Assembly (NCBI RefSeq): GCF_026914265.1
Contig: NC_069124.1
Location: 72,340,402 to 72,404,401 of the forward strand
Direction of reading: 5' to 3'
Origin: Mya arenaria
Taxonomy: Eukaryota > Mollusca > Bivalvia > Myida > Myidae
Length of the DNA: 64,000 bases
Below, in pieces: positions 11,830 to 24,351 of this stretch. The position numbers were made by a program, and so were the translations under genes. How positions within the stretch are numbered: position 1 is the first letter of the stretch; every line of letters begins with the position of its first letter. The notes below the pieces were generated by a model. It was not told the DNA's origin. It saw nothing but the letters and a program-made list of their open reading frames with translations, and searched no databases.

Positions 11830-12830
11830 AAAACTTTTGCGAGGGATAAAACTACTTACATGGCAGTTAATGTTAAAAAGGCTTTTTTACTAATGATCGC
11901 TCAGATAAATATCTCTATTGGACATGCACAGATGTCATTGAAGTTTTAAATTTTGTACTCAAATTCTTTTCTAAAATTTGGTAAATGCTTATATAAGCAA
12001 ACTATTGGAATTCCAATGGGAGCCAATTATGCACCTTTACTTGCAGACCTCTTTTTATACTGCTATGAAAGTGAATATATGTTAAAATTATTTAAGTCTT
12101 GAGATCTAGCTCTTGTTGATAAATTCAATAGCACGATAGATACATTGATGATATTCTAAGTTTAGATAATCCTGTGTTTACAGATAACATTCATTCGATA
12201 TACCCTTCACAACTGCAACTTAATAAATCTAATACATCCGTTTTAAAAGCATCCATTTTAGATTTGCAAGCAGAAGTAAAGGAAGATATATTGAGCATCA
12301 ATCTTTATGATAAACGTGATGATTTTAATTTTAAAATAATTAATTACCCTTCTTTAGATGGTGATGTTCCTATTTCACCATCATACAGTATGGTGTTTTT
12401 ATTGCACAGTTAATACGATTTTCTAGAATATGTACAGATGTAAAAAAAATTCAGCTCTCGCAGAAAACTTATGACGCAAAAACTTCTAAAACAGGGTTTC
12501 CAATATTTTAAATTAAGGAAAACTTTCTCAAAATTTGTTAATGGTCATGAAAGTACAATGGTAGTCTTAAATCGCTCATTGCTGATAGTATTGCTCATCC
12601 AGATTTTAATGGTGATGTTTTAAAGAAAATTCGTAAAATTAAAACAGGTAGTTGGGCAGATAGACTTAATGAATTACTTGGATTTTATTTAAACCGTGGA
12701 TATAAAGGCAATATTTTGAAGAGCACTTGCCTTCTTGTTTTTGAAGATGAATACTTAAAACAAAATATTGGGTTGAATCACATATTGGGTATGCATTCTT
12801 TTTATAACTAAACTTTCAGTGCTTTGATTT
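11830..12830 (+). pseudogene. Penelope-like reverse transcriptase remnant
   Basis: In forward frames I read DKYLYWTCTDVIEVLNFVL, then GIPMGANYAPLLADLFLYC, then YIDDILSLDN, IYPSQLQL and LYDKRDDFNF, with a later GSWADRLNELLGFYLNRGYK stretch. IPMG and YIDD are RT core motifs, YIDD being the catalytic one. The order matches an RT family frequent in marine invertebrates that I take to be Penelope-like; a LINE assignment is the alternative. The pieces sit in more than one frame with in-frame stops (the longest open piece is 12,174-12,413), and no 5' end or endonuclease domain was found. It is a dead, 5'-truncated copy. The base composition is as AT-rich as its surroundings. Confidence 0.75.
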
Positions 12831-13030
12831 TTATGAAGAATTTGCTAATTCATGTTATCTTTAAAACCGTTTTTGGCGGACCCGTGTCGACTGACTCCGA
12901 GTGTTTTGGCTGTGACTTAATGTTCTTAATATTTTACGTTTTAAAATCATTTGGAAGGAGAGAATAGCATATACAAGTCTCTTTTATTTTTATGCCCCCA
13001 CAAAGTGGCGGCATATAGGGTTGCCCTTGT

Positions 13031-13054
13031 CCGTACGTACGTACGTACGTACGT
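13031..13054. repeat. (GTAC)n microsatellite
   Basis: About six uninterrupted GTAC/ACGT units directly before the core tandem repeats of the Helentron-like element. Confidence 0.95.
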
Positions 13055-13690
13055 CCCGAAGATTGTTTCCGATCTAATTCTTGAAAACCGTTTGTCCAAT
13101 CCTCACCAAACTTTAAACACATGTTTGTGACCATAATATCTTGATCAAGTTTGATAGTCATGGAAATCGCTTTAGTCATTTGGGAGTTACGGCCCTTTTT
13201 TGCCAAAAATTCCCGAAGATTGTTTCCGATCTAATTCTTGAAAACCGTTTGTCCAATCCTCACCAAACTTTAAACACATGTTTGTGACCATAATATCTTG
13301 ATCAAGTTCAATAGTCATGGAAATCGCTTTAGTCATTTAGGAGTTACGGCCCTTTTTTGCCAAAAATACTTCAAAAATATATGTTTCCTATCTAATTCTT
13401 GAAAAGTATGTGTCCAATCCTCACCAAACTTTACATACATGATTGTGACCATAATATCTTGATCAAGTTCGATAGCCATGGAAATCGCTTTTGTCATTTA
13501 GGAGTTACGGCCCTTTATTTGCAAAAAAAGACTTGAAAAATACGTCCCGAAGATTGTTTCCGATCTAATTCTTGAAAACTGTTTGTCCATTCCTCACCAA
13601 ACTTTTAACACATGTTTGTGACCATAATATCTTAATCAAGTTCGATAGCCATGGAAATCGCTTTAATCATTTAGGAGTTAGGGCCCTCAG
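13055..13690 (+). repeat. Four core tandem repeats of about 160 bp
   Basis: The word GTTTCC (GTTTCCGATCTAATTCTTG in units 1, 2 and 4) starts at 13,065, 13,222, 13,383 and 13,556, giving periods of about 157, 161 and 173. Each unit carries 'CCTCACCAAACTTT', 'GTGACCATAATATCTT' and 'GGAGTTACGGCCC'. Units 1 and 2 are nearly identical, while unit 3 is the most diverged. Confidence 0.9.
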
Positions 13691-13774
13691 ATTATCCTGA
13701 ATAATCATTATGGCTTATTTTCTGTGACAAAAAATCGAAGTGGGGGCATCCGTGTCCTATGGACACATTTCTAG

Positions 13775-14239
13775 TTAATAATATTTTTCTTTATTTGTTC
13801 CCAGTTTTAGTACAATGATGCTTTTTATTATGAAACTCTATGATCACACAGTTTTAAACCTTTTATTTTATAAGGCAGACTGTGTGTGATGTTTTTGGTT
13901 TCTAACGATGACTGCATCGTTTCTTTGAAAAGTATTTGCATTAGGTGCTCTGATTCGATTCCCTCCGTCTGCAGATAGAGTTGGGATCTCTAATCATTGA
14001 AGAACTTGGGGGTTACCTTTTCGTTTTTTATTATTATTTGTTGTATTGATAAGTTTCCTCAAGTTAATGCATACTTTGAGAAGATTTACTGTTTGCGTTT
14101 TATCTTTATTAAGAATTGTTGGGATAAGAGTGAGGTTTGTGCACATAAACTGGTTTAAACCCCCAGTAAGTTTACATTTTACTGACCGTTCCAAGGCGGT
14201 ACCTAACAATTCTCAATAAACATACCAATTATTTATACA
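13775..14239. other. Segment before block Y copy 1, no gene
   Basis: Contains 'CCCCCAGTAAGTTTACATTTTACTGACCG' (split by small differences in other copies) at about 14,160. It matches about 58,375 and more weakly 3,055. This is a further repeat shared between units. No gene was seen. Confidence 0.4.
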
Positions 14240-14410
14240 TATATATATAGTATTTATGGACTGTGCTGTTTGTAGAGTTTTGTGCGGTTCTATGTTTCTT
14301 GTTTGTGAATTTGTGTTCTATGTCTTTGGCGTTTGCCCATTGCCACTAAACCGGGTTTATGTTTAAACTTTTTGCTACTGAGCATGTTTCTGTAGCTTTT
14401 TGCATATATA
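14240..14410 (+). repeat. Dispersed repeat R, copy 1
   Basis: Core phrases 'GAGTTTTGTGC', 'GTGTTCTATGTCTTTGGCGT', 'TAAACC.GGTTTATGTTTAAA' and 'CTGAGC.TGTTTCTGTAG'. The same phrases recur at about 22,195-22,350 and partly at 37,935-38,030, and in reverse orientation at about 19,090-19,260. One copy is inverted, so R moves independently of the tandem array and is probably a short mobile repeat of unknown class. Confidence 0.65.
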
Positions 14411-14599
14411 TTGTCCTTGTATTATACTTTGTATCATTGATAGGAATACACCCTTGTCTGCATTGATAGTTTTTCAAAGCTGTGATTTCGTGCATTACTT
14501 TTGTTGCAAACAATGAAACGTATTTTGAATATTATTATATAGCATTATAATAATAAGAGATGAGATGAATAGTCATAGAATATTACTTTAATGGATGTA

Positions 14600-17500
14600 T
14601 ATGTAGCATTGTCTTGCAGCCTATACAGTGAATTTATTCATCAACATATTATATCATACCATAGCTTCAATGTCCAGAGCTTAGATATTTGGTATGTCAT
14701 ATTATATTGATTCTATATTCTAACAAAAATATATAGATCAATGACACTTATTAATGATGATATTGATGTAACTGCTGTTGTTGTCGTTTGTCTTGATAGT
14801 GTTGAAGTTTCATTATTGAAACCACGTAAACAATCTATTTCAGGATACAATCATTTCAAACATGGCATCTTATCGAATCAAGATGATTACATTATCAGGG
14901 AAGAAACATCAGCCTGGATAAAACATTTGTCCTTTGATGTCAATAGTGATTACATCTGCCTTTAGATTTTTATTTCCGACAGTAATCGATGTAACAAAAA
15001 AACTTAAATTCCTTAAGTAAACAGACAATAAATGATAGCACAGGATTAAAATTTCGATTTTCTTCTGGAGTAAAATTAAATATTCACAAATATATCCATT
15101 TTTATATATACTGTGGGCTACCAAAATGGATTTTTTTAGGATAAAACACACACAAACACGGGATTTCAGTCACATTATTTTCATACAATATTCTGCTCAT
15201 GTAATCACACTGTGTCCGTCTTGGCTCATTTGAAATCACGATATAAACTAGAAGATTGAAAACAGAGACAATGAAGTGTTAACAGAGTAGAAGTAGACAC
15301 TGACCGTAAAATCATTTGGTGCAATTTCAAATGCCAAAGTTGTTGGGTCCATGTTTGGCGATGCATAATATTATAAGTGTTAAATAGGCTTATTTCTGCC
15401 AATCGTGACTAAGTTATTTGATTTATAATTTTGCGGTTTTTGAAAAATAGAGTTAAGGTTCTCATAATTATACTAAATAACGTTTATGCTTGATAAGTCT
15501 TAATCGGTCAAATTTCAGGAACTAAATATGAGTTAACAAATCGCGCCAGTTTGTCATAAAATGGTACATTAAACACTGATTGTACTTTATAAAGAATCAA
15601 GGGTGACATTTGTTTGGTAGGGGGAGGTTTATTTTGCACAATCTTCCAAACTACATTCATCTAAATTTCCGTTGCACACTCCTTACATTACTACTCATCT
15701 TATTGTCTGCGCATTTGAGTTACAATGCTAACGCGTTGAAGTTGTTTGTGTCAGTGTTTACTTTACTTTTTGTACTTGTTTATTTGTTCGCATTACTTAC
15801 GAAAAATAGTAATACGGGTATATGGCATGTCATGACCTATCAGGGGTAAAAATATTTCTACGATACATTCTACAAGTCTCGGAAGCAGAGAATATAATCG
15901 AGATATGCAGGTTCCATATGGACTGTTCATGGACATAAAGGGTTTATAAACATGCAGCGGTAAATGCAATATTGTCATAGCCAACCGCACCCAGAACGGG
16001 CTTGAGCGCTATCATACTTTCGTGAATCATTACGTCCGGCAGTAGTTACCGCAACCTATGTTCTACCTAATATATACATTAAACACGTGAGCAGTGGATG
16101 AATCTTCTGCTTTGTGCCATGGTGTCAAGGAAAACGCTCAATTACTGGAGTACGTATACGTGAGTGACCCATTAATGTATCCGCATGCTTACTGCACGGT
16201 CAAGCTCCGCCTACTTGAACAAGTATAAGAAAGCTACAAAATGTCTACATCCCCAGAGTTGGCTCAAACTTAAGTCTAAGATTAGATTAGATTCTATAAT
16301 CGTAAACGTTGTAAATTTGAATGGTGTTCTTGCAGTGATATTTTCATTCAAGTTGAGAAAATGATATCAAATTATGTACATTAACCAAAAAGTGTTAAAA
16401 GTTTCTGTCTAAGCATAAAATAAATATCTTAAAAACGTTGATACCTTTCCAACAGCCTACTTTCAAGTATGAGTTATATTTTACATTTCTTATGAATTTT
16501 CTTTGATGACTACCAGCGATCTCCTTAAATCACATTTTTCCTTTATTGAATTTTGTTTATTAGGCTTTCCCCATGAGAAATCGATATTAAGCTCTGAAAT
16601 CGCTTTTATAAATATTAATGTTGCGGATATACTGATCGTTTTAAAATTAGTCGTTGCGTCAATTATTGTAATACGAGATGCAGGACAAGCGAAAAGATGG
16701 ATATATTCAGTGTATAAAATATTTCCCGATGTATGGCAAACTTTCATTTTCTGATTTCCCAACGTTTAAATTTAATGGATGTTGTTTCATGGTTCATCTG
16801 TGTATAAAAAGCTTTTCTTTTAAGCAATAAGTGTCCGTAATTAGCACAAACAAACTCCGCAGTAATCGCTTTATTTACTTCGTTCGAATGAACATAATGA
16901 GTTTTACTTTCTTATATGATTTCCTAATCTTTGTGGACATTGACCACATTCATATGAAAGTCAAGTTTCATCTGTGGCAAATTTCCTTCGTAACTCCATA
17001 GTTCACTAGATATGCTTCACGGACATATAAACTGGTGCTGTAAATATGTGATCACGTGTAAGAATATGATCACATTCGATTGTACTTTTGGGGAAATGCC
17101 TCCCTCGTTTAATTAAGTATATTTTGCCTGGCTCTCAACCATTTTTTTCTAAACGGTAGTCATTTGGATACACTATTTGAATTTTTGAATCTGGCGATCT
17201 CGTTCATGGACTATTGTGCGGGATCATTCGCCTCACCATTATTGACATAACATCATTATTGATACTCTTGTCCAGACTTCTTAACTTAATTTGGACGATA
17301 TTGCTGTGTGCAATGCCCAGGCTTATACTTTCAATTCATGACAAAGAAAAAGATTATTAGAAGCTTTTTATTACGCAATATACAAATACAGTTAGTATTT
17401 CCAAGGATACATTGCCATGGTCAGCACTCAATGTACTATGAAATTATCCTCGTTTTAAAACAAGAGTTTCCCACTGGATATGTATAGGACATATTGTTCT

Positions 17501-20500
17501 TCGGATTAGATGTGATAATGGTAATTATTGGTAAATATTTTACCAATAAATAAAAAAAACAAATTCCGGCCTTTACAATACATTAACTAGTTTTATACAA
17601 ATATATATGAAGTTATGTTTTCGAATTTATTTCTTTTAGGTATGCCAACAAACAGGATATTTTATTTAATATGTAATTACAAATAAAACACATTCACACT
17701 GGCACTGATTCATCTGAATGGGAAGCCAAAACAGATGAACGGCTCGATGTTCTTATTCCCATTGGTTTAATATTTTTGCATTCTGGTAATGACCGGAATC
17801 AATGCCCCTTAAAGCCGTCAACAAGAACAAATTTGAATATGTACATTGGTTACAGAAACAGTAACAAATTGAACAATAATTTGTATGTGTTTGTCTCATA
17901 TTTTACGATACTAATGTTGTTAATAAGAAACGCACTTAATTGATGTGAACTGCATAATGCTTGCTTCTCGAATGATTTACAAAATCAGAATATCACTAAA
18001 TGACAGTTATTTTCTCAGGAAACAAATATAAGTATATCAAATATGAACGCACTACAGTTTTAACCAGACCAATTTCGCTAATCAATACCTTTGTAATGCA
18101 TGTAAATAACAACGAAGATGTTTGATGTGTGAGGGAAAAGCATATATCAAAATGTGAACACGTCGAATTTAGATGAATATGTGAGCATTACAAAAATACT
18201 GAGAAATATACAAAAACCAGAACAGAAGAAAATATGCAATGCCGAATGTCTTGACACCTAAGCAGTGTGCCAATCCAAAAACTTTGCGTACACAACGTTC
18301 AAAGACCAACTACACGCACTAACTGACAAGCATTAAAAAAACAATGCCGTCACATGTGGTGGTGTGGATGAATTGCAGCAAAATCTTAATCAATGAAACG
18401 GAATACAATTCAAATGCAATTAAGTATGTCCAATTATTTTGCGCACAATTCAAACATTTTATTTTCTCAGTGAACTAAAATTCTTTTGACTTTAACTAAC
18501 AAAACACAAGCACAATTGCTTAATTGTTGTAAATCATGGGTTCATATAGAGATTTTCTGAGTAGAAACCAATTCATATGCTTCTCGTTTTGTTGAACGAA
18601 GCTGTAACGAACGTATCTATAACGTGTGGCATCATGATTTCGAACGTATCTGCGTAAGCCTGGTGAGGCCAGAACAATCATCGTCGTGTCATTCATTGTA
18701 ATTTCATCATTAAAGCAAGCCAAGCTACTTCACATAAACTTTTGAAAAACGTGTCAGTTTTACCAACAAATGTTTATATTTTATGCGTCCATCTAAATTT
18801 CTTTATACGTAGTTTAAAATCTGATACACATAAAAAATGTACAGTTAACGACATTTTAATTGAAACCTCATTTAGTTAATATATATTGAATTTAAGCCTA
18901 GGATGAGTAGGCTGGCGTAGGAATCCTGAAACGCACCAAATGCGCATGTGGCCATTTCTCCTTTAAATTCAGATTGTAAAAATCAATTTAAAAAGACCCC
19001 TTTAAAATCGCTGCTCAATGTTAAGTCTTAACATACATTGAACCGGAGATTATGTTGGGGTGACTGCCTTTGAGTATTTATGTGAAAAGTTACAGAAACC
19101 AGCTCAGTAGCAAAAATGTTTAAAGATAAACCCGGTTTAATGGCACTTGGTAAACGCCAAAGACATAAAACAAACAAATCACAAACAAGAAACATGGAAG
19201 AATAGCACAAAATTCCACAAGCAGCACAGTGCATGCATTCAATATCTACGCATATGTTTATGTACATATGTTCCACTAGAGCCAACATCACAGTAAATAC
19301 AATAATCTATTTTTCAATATTATGAGATGTGTTTGTAATCGTTCATAATACGAAAATAATCTTAACAAAAATAAGATTGACAACCGATATAATTTACTCA
19401 AAACCAACCAATAAGCAAATATGGAAATGTTATAAACATATGGAAAGTTATTTCACATGTCAAAACATATGGTCTGATATGAACGAATGATTCATTATGA
19501 CTAATATTAACTAATTTTAAAGAAAGAATGTGTAAGTTACAATTGCAGCTCGCAAGTCATTTTTTACCATTGACTTTGACTATTTTATTTTTTAGTTTTC
19601 CCTTTTTCCTGAACAGTTGTTAGTTTTAATCACATATTAGGACTACAACTTGAAAAACCCCACACACTTCTACGTCTACGATAGCAATGAATGTATATAA
19701 CAAAACCAAAGGAAAACAATATGTTGTTTCAAATTAACCAGTTCGTACACAAACTACATCACAGAATGTAAACGCTCATCACTGTCAATTCGAAATGGGT
19801 TAATTGAGATGTTAATGGGTAAATCTTTTTTGTTTCTTCTTGATCATTAAATGTAGCTTAGTAATTCATGATATTATCGGTCTAACCTAGAATGCTTTTT
19901 TTCACACTATTATGTGCTTTCAATTGATCGCTCATACGAAATATATATGATTTATCAGTGAGAAAATAAATTAAATAAAGATATCAGTTAAGCTGTTGAG
20001 AGAAAGACATAACAGTAAACAGGCGATGGGCTGTTAACATTTTTGGCGCATTGCTGTTACGCCGCCATTTTCCGTAAAAAAATGTAGACGGGTTGAGTTG
20101 TTGCTGCATCTGTCATAGATCATTGATAAACGGTTATCCCGTCAATTAAAAATGTTAAGAATAAATGTGCCTGCATTATTTATTGCAACGTTATTAAAGG
20201 GAGGAAAATTTCTCAAAATGATGGTAATCTCATACACCTGTATGCTTATCATTGATATACGAATGTTAAATGTAATCATAGGAAATATTTTCCTGTGCAA
20301 AGGAGTTGATGTCAGTCCGTAAATAATTGACACGAAACTCTTTTCACGTTTTGTTTTTACTCGTGGACCCTAAACGAAAGCTTTGCTGAGGACAAAATAA
20401 TACCTGATATTATTAATCGACGAATCAGTATTCCGACGTGCAGACGTAAGTCTTTGTCAAGTATTAAGAAAGCCAGAATCATAGGCATTTGTCGACATGG

Positions 20501-20800
20501 AATTGCAAGCCGCTGGGCTGTCAAACAATAAATCCTAACTGAAACTATAACGACTTACTGTACTAAAATACCAATTTCCTGGTGGTCTGGAATACTCTTC
20601 AATCCAGAACAACATTTTGAACGGTATGTTAAAGAGACGTACTAGAAGAAATTACATAGTGTCGAAAACTTCATATAAAGTCGCGAACTCGAGATACCTC
20701 TGCCAAGACTTTATCAATACAAAGCTTAAACCAACATTCAAAGCAATAAACCCTGATCCTCTTTGGTTTTTTTTTCACAATATGTATTTCACATGTGTGT
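14600..20800 (+). repeat. Block Y, copy 1
   Basis: A segment of about 6 kb with counterparts at 35.4-43.6 and 58.1-64 kb. Landmarks are 'CAGGGAAGAAACATCAG' (about 14,897), 'CAGTAATCGATGTA' (about 14,980), 'TTTCCGTTGCACACTCC' (about 15,667), 'GATGACTACCAGCGATCTCC' (about 16,505), 'GAATGGGAAGCCAAAAC' (about 17,717), 'AACCAGAACAGAAGAAAA' (about 18,217) and 'GAGGACAAAATAATACCTGA' (about 20,389). It is AT-rich with no gene. The 83-codon frame at 16,503-16,754 is disrupted by small indels in the other two copies, which argues against coding. Confidence 0.65.
19090..19260 (-). repeat. Dispersed repeat R, inverted copy
   Basis: Reverse complement of repeat R, with 'AAACCCGGTTTAATGGCA', 'ACGCCAAAGACATAA' and 'CACAAACAAGAAACATGG'. 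Its orientation is opposite to the other three copies. Confidence 0.65.
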
Positions 20801-21315
20801 TAATTTGAATGTTTGATATAGTATATAAGGAATGAAACAGGGTGATTATCTGCACTCAGGTGACCGAAATACGACCATCGAGATCGTGTTGAATACGTTT
20901 TTGTTGTTGGTTTTTTTGTTGCCGATTATGATATCTTAAAATAAGCTTTCGTTTTTTCGGATAGATGCAGTTCGAACACGCTGTCGAATATAATTAAGTT
21001 AGAGCTAAAATGATTACATCATTTGGGAAGAAACATCAGATTGGGCGCAAAATTTATTCGTTAATGTTCAGAAGTGATAACATTTGCTATAATAGATTTG
21101 CAATATTCGACAGTAATCGATGTATCAGAAAGCTCCAGTTCCTTGAATAAACATACAATAAAAGCTACCAATGGCGACAATTTTAAATAATACAATTAAA
21201 ACTACACGCACTGATGTCTAGACTGTGTTTGTTATTCAGAAATTAATTTAAATTAAAAGTTCTATCAGATGACATCTTCGACAATATAATGCAGTGTTTT
21301 CAAATAAAACTATTT
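20801..21315 (+). repeat. Partial second copy of Y-start sequence
   Basis: At 21,020-21,150 'GGGAAGAAACATCAGA' and 'CGACAGTAATCGATGTA' repeat a Y-internal segment also found at about 14,890, 36,760 and 58,900. So Y1 is followed by part of itself. No gene was seen. Confidence 0.5.
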
Positions 21316-21319
21316 TTAA

Positions 21320-21686
21320 AGATGCACTATTGCTCCCAAATAAGATTTACCACAATTAATAATATTGTTTTAATATTCCAAAAAGGATGAATCAATGTCG
21401 AAAATATTGGTTCTTATGAAGGATACCGAGTTTAATTTGAAAGAAATGAGCGCAAAACAAGGTATTACTACCTTATGAGACTATAGTAGACCACAGTTAA
21501 TTTTTTAGCATTCAACAATCAATTAATAATTTTGCGCTTCCTGCTATTAAATACGCGGTTACAATCATGTTATCAGTATTAAATATTGGCCACAGATGCA
21601 TTTTTAGTAAGTAGTTAAAGGTTTATACGTCAAAGTAGATGTTTGTTCTACATGTGTTTGTTTTGATTTTGAATAAGAGTGTCACA
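21320..21686. mobile_element. TTAA-flanked MITE, full copy 2
   Basis: Same family as 9,859-10,208, with AGATGCACTATTGCTC at the left and GAATAAGAGTGTCAC(A) at the right. TTAA lies at 21,316-21,319 and 21,687-21,690. It shares 'CCTTATGAGACTATAGTAGA' with the other copies. Confidence 0.75.
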
Positions 21687-21694
21687 TTAAATAT

Positions 21695-22194
21695 CTTTTA
21701 CACTACAAAGATAGTGAAATCCCAAAAGAAGCCAACTTTACACAGTTTGCTTAACATGCTTATGTCATGTACGCATTTGTCCTTTTTGTGATTTCCAAGT
21801 AAAAGTACGAACAGTGTATTTGTTGTGATTTCCAAGAAGAAGTAATCCACTACCTATAAAGATTAGTTGAAGCCAGCAAAATCATTTGACTACTACTGAC
21901 AGTTTACAGTGCCTTTAACAATGATGGTAAATGAATCAATGCCATGTCATTTTGACATCTACGATCCACGGAAAGGAAATTACCGCTCTTTTTATTTCTC
22001 CGATTTTCAAAGTACTTGACCGAAGGTAACTTGTATGATCTTCGAATCTAGGCAGACAGCTGCTCCCTGTTGAAAATTGATTGTCATTTTACCTACTTCA
22101 ATTTATTTTCAAATATTCATATTTTGTTTTATTTTAAAACGTTACCCCTGATTCTGCAGTTCGCTTGTATCTAAGATTTGTGGTAGGCTGTGAA
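21695..22194. other. Unassigned sequence
   Basis: No gene or repeat was recognised. Short open frames only. Confidence 0.3.
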
Positions 22195-22350
22195 TAGTAG
22201 ATAAAGGTTTGTGGAGTTTTGTGCTGTTTTTCCATTTTTCTTGTTTTTGTTTTTTTGTTTTTGTGTTCTATGTCTTTGGCGTTAACCCAGTGCCATTAAA
22301 CCTGGTTTATGTTTAAACTTTTTGTTACTGAGCTTGTTTCTGTAGTTTTT
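22195..22350 (+). repeat. Dispersed repeat R, copy 2
   Basis: Contains 'GTGTTCTATGTCTTTGGCGT', 'CCATTAAACCTGGTTTATG' and 'ACTGAGCTTGTTTCTGTAG', matching 14,262-14,400. Confidence 0.65.
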
Positions 22351-23399
22351 CACATAAGTATTAAGAAATCAATTCCACCACATTTATTATTATATGTTGA
22401 AGTTTAATGTGGAAACTTTTTCACGTATACGCCCTTTTCGCACGTCTGTCCCTCTGCTCTGGCCATGTTTGGTTTGCCCTTATAAGCAAAAGTGTTTGTG
22501 TGCTTAGACGCGGGTAGGTAATACAAAAAGTACAAAAAATGTTTTTAGAAAATACAACAGAAGATACGAATGTAAATTTCAGATAAACATATGTTCGAAT
22601 TAAATACAGAAAATAAAAATACAGAAAAATCTGTTCACAATTGCCAATGGATGCTAGTTAAAAATGACGACTATATCCGTATTGTTTTAGATCTAGTTTG
22701 CATGTACTTTTTTTTGTTGTGCAACATTTATTGCAATCCAAAAATGTAAAATAAGGCTTGCGTTTCCTGAAATAAGTTTGAAATGTGCTTGCATAAGGCA
22801 TAACATTTTATTTTAAATCAAAATAAGGACCATCAATTACAATAAAATCTGAAGTAAATTTCTGGTTTACCCGCGTTATAAAACAATATCCATAATAACC
22901 ATCACTTAATCATATAACTATCCGTATGATTTACATTAGCAGTCAGTTTTATGTCACTGTAATGCAGATATTTGAAATTATATGACCACTTACAAAATTG
23001 ATCATAAGATTCTTATAAACTGTAAAACCGAAGTCGATGGCTGCACAAAATGAGACATTAAGTGTACGAAAACAAATCCGTAACAATAAAATTGTAATGA
23101 CGCCTTGTAAAACATTCTTAATGAGAATTCAAATTGAGAATTCGATGATTGTTTTATTTAATTTTTATTTTCAAAATAAACAATGCAGATTTAAAACAAA
23201 ACACGTCGTAGACGGTAAAGTCTATAAAGTCGTCAGTTGATTGGTTAAAGGTCAGCACATACATAATTCCGTATGACAACATGTGTTCTAGTGGAACTGA
23301 GTAATGAGCCCTTAGCTAAACATAGTTACCTTGAGGACATTTCAAAACTTTAAGATTGAATTAATGTGCTTAATGACCCGAAAAAAATGCTACAGTATA
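22351..23399. other. Unassigned AT-rich sequence
   Basis: No gene, RNA or shared landmark was recognised. The frame at 23,037-23,240 has no visible domain. Confidence 0.3.
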
Positions 23400-23801
23400 A
23401 ACCCCAATGAAAACTAAAAGGCTGATCTAGAAAGATTTCGCCAACTTCACATTGTAAAAATATAACCGGTGATGAAACCATGAATAAGTCAATAAGAACG
23501 AGTAGAGTCCGTTACAACCATAAACATTGCTGTCTATTTGGATATTTTTAAAGAACAATATGACTAGTCCTGTATCGACTGTCAACGATTTATTGATAAC
23601 AATCAGGAAAATAATAAAGTTAAAATTGTGGTGGTCATTAAATGTACCAAACAGATGACGGTGGCTTTGTAATCGAAGTCCAAGTCGAAGCTTCCATCGC
23701 TGCTATAAGATGGTTGAACATCGCTAAACATTGACCGATAATTCGTTATATCTTAGTGGTTTCCTGACGCTTTTCTATGTTGCAGTTATGTTAAAAGGAT
23801 A

Positions 23802-23873
23802 AGGCGACAACCGGGTTCGAACCGGGGACCTCTTTATCTGCAGTCGAATGCTCTACCACGGAGCTGTATCCCC
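23802..23873 (-). pseudogene. tRNA-Cys(GCA) pseudogene, Z1 minus copy
   Basis: A 72-nt tRNA-Cys shape with GCA anticodon, intact D arm and GTTCGAA T loop. It has one acceptor mismatch, two mismatches in the anticodon stem and a mismatch at the base of the T stem. A TTTT run follows on the minus strand. The mismatches in three stems suggest a decaying copy rather than a working gene. Confidence 0.75.
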
Positions 23874-24021
23874 ATATGTCGTATAATATTTAAGTGATTT
23901 TTTATTTAAAAGGCAATTAATATATTGATGTTATATGTCGCAACGATAAATTATCTGATCTAGTAGTTGCTTTAAAACATGTATAGTTATGCGTATAATA
24001 TTTGAATATGTGAACAATTTG

Positions 24022-24082
24022 TTGTGTAAATCTCGATCTGCAGGCTAATGATCTACCACTAAGCTATGTAATATACTCACAT
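24022..24082 (-). pseudogene. tRNA-Cys relic between the pair, Z1
   Basis: 'CTCGATCTGCAGGCTAATGATCTACCACTAAGCTATG', in two stretches, is a partial reverse complement of the tRNA-Cys 5' half including its D arm and anticodon loop. The T arm is gone. Equivalent relics are in Z2 and Z3. Confidence 0.65.
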
Positions 24083-24196
24083 AGTTTACTATATTCCTTA
24101 TACTATCAATACAATATATCACCATACCTGATATAGATAAGACCAAATGCAACTGCTTCTAATTCAGGAGTATGTGGAGAACTGAAACAAGTATGT

Positions 24197-24268
24197 GGGG
24201 ATATAGCTCAGTGGTAGAGCATTCGACTGCAGATCGAGAGGTTCCCGGTTCGAACCCGGCTGTCCCCT
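24197..24268 (+). tRNA. tRNA-Cys (GCA), Z1 plus copy
   Basis: Reads the two cysteine codons UGC and UGU during translation. The 72-nt cloverleaf has acceptor GGGGATA pairing with TGTCCCC, D arm GCTC...GAGC, anticodon loop CTGCAGA, T arm CCCGG-TTCGAAC and discriminator T. The only flaw is one mismatch at the base of the T stem. A run of five T follows within 20 bases, a plausible Pol III terminator. It is the forward half of a divergent tRNA-Cys pair repeated in Z2 and Z3. It is likely functional, but expression cannot be read from sequence. Confidence 0.9.
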
Positions 24269-24351
24269 TGAGTACCTATTTTTATAGATCGAATGGGACA
24301 TACAGATGTCAAATATGTAATGATGTTACGTATATATGTTTTGACCAACTC

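Larger units (their letters stand above)
12980..13774 (+). mobile_element. Helentron/pearl-like tandem-repeat element
   Basis: Inverted TATGCCCCCAC (12,991) and GTGGGGGCATC (13,740) sit near the two ends. Inside are a (GTAC)n microsatellite and then four tandem units of about 160 bp. The right end is a hairpin GTGTCC-TAT-GGACAC followed four bases later by CTAG and T, the layout expected at a Helitron/Helentron 3' end. Microsatellite plus about 160-bp core repeats between short flanks is the known design of bivalve pearl and DTC84 elements. No protein is encoded, so it is non-autonomous. The left edge is uncertain by some ten bases. Confidence 0.75.

Noticed and set aside
16503-16754. 83-codon frame in block Y
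   Set aside because: The parallel sequences in Y2 and Y3 have small indels that shift the frame, so it is not kept.
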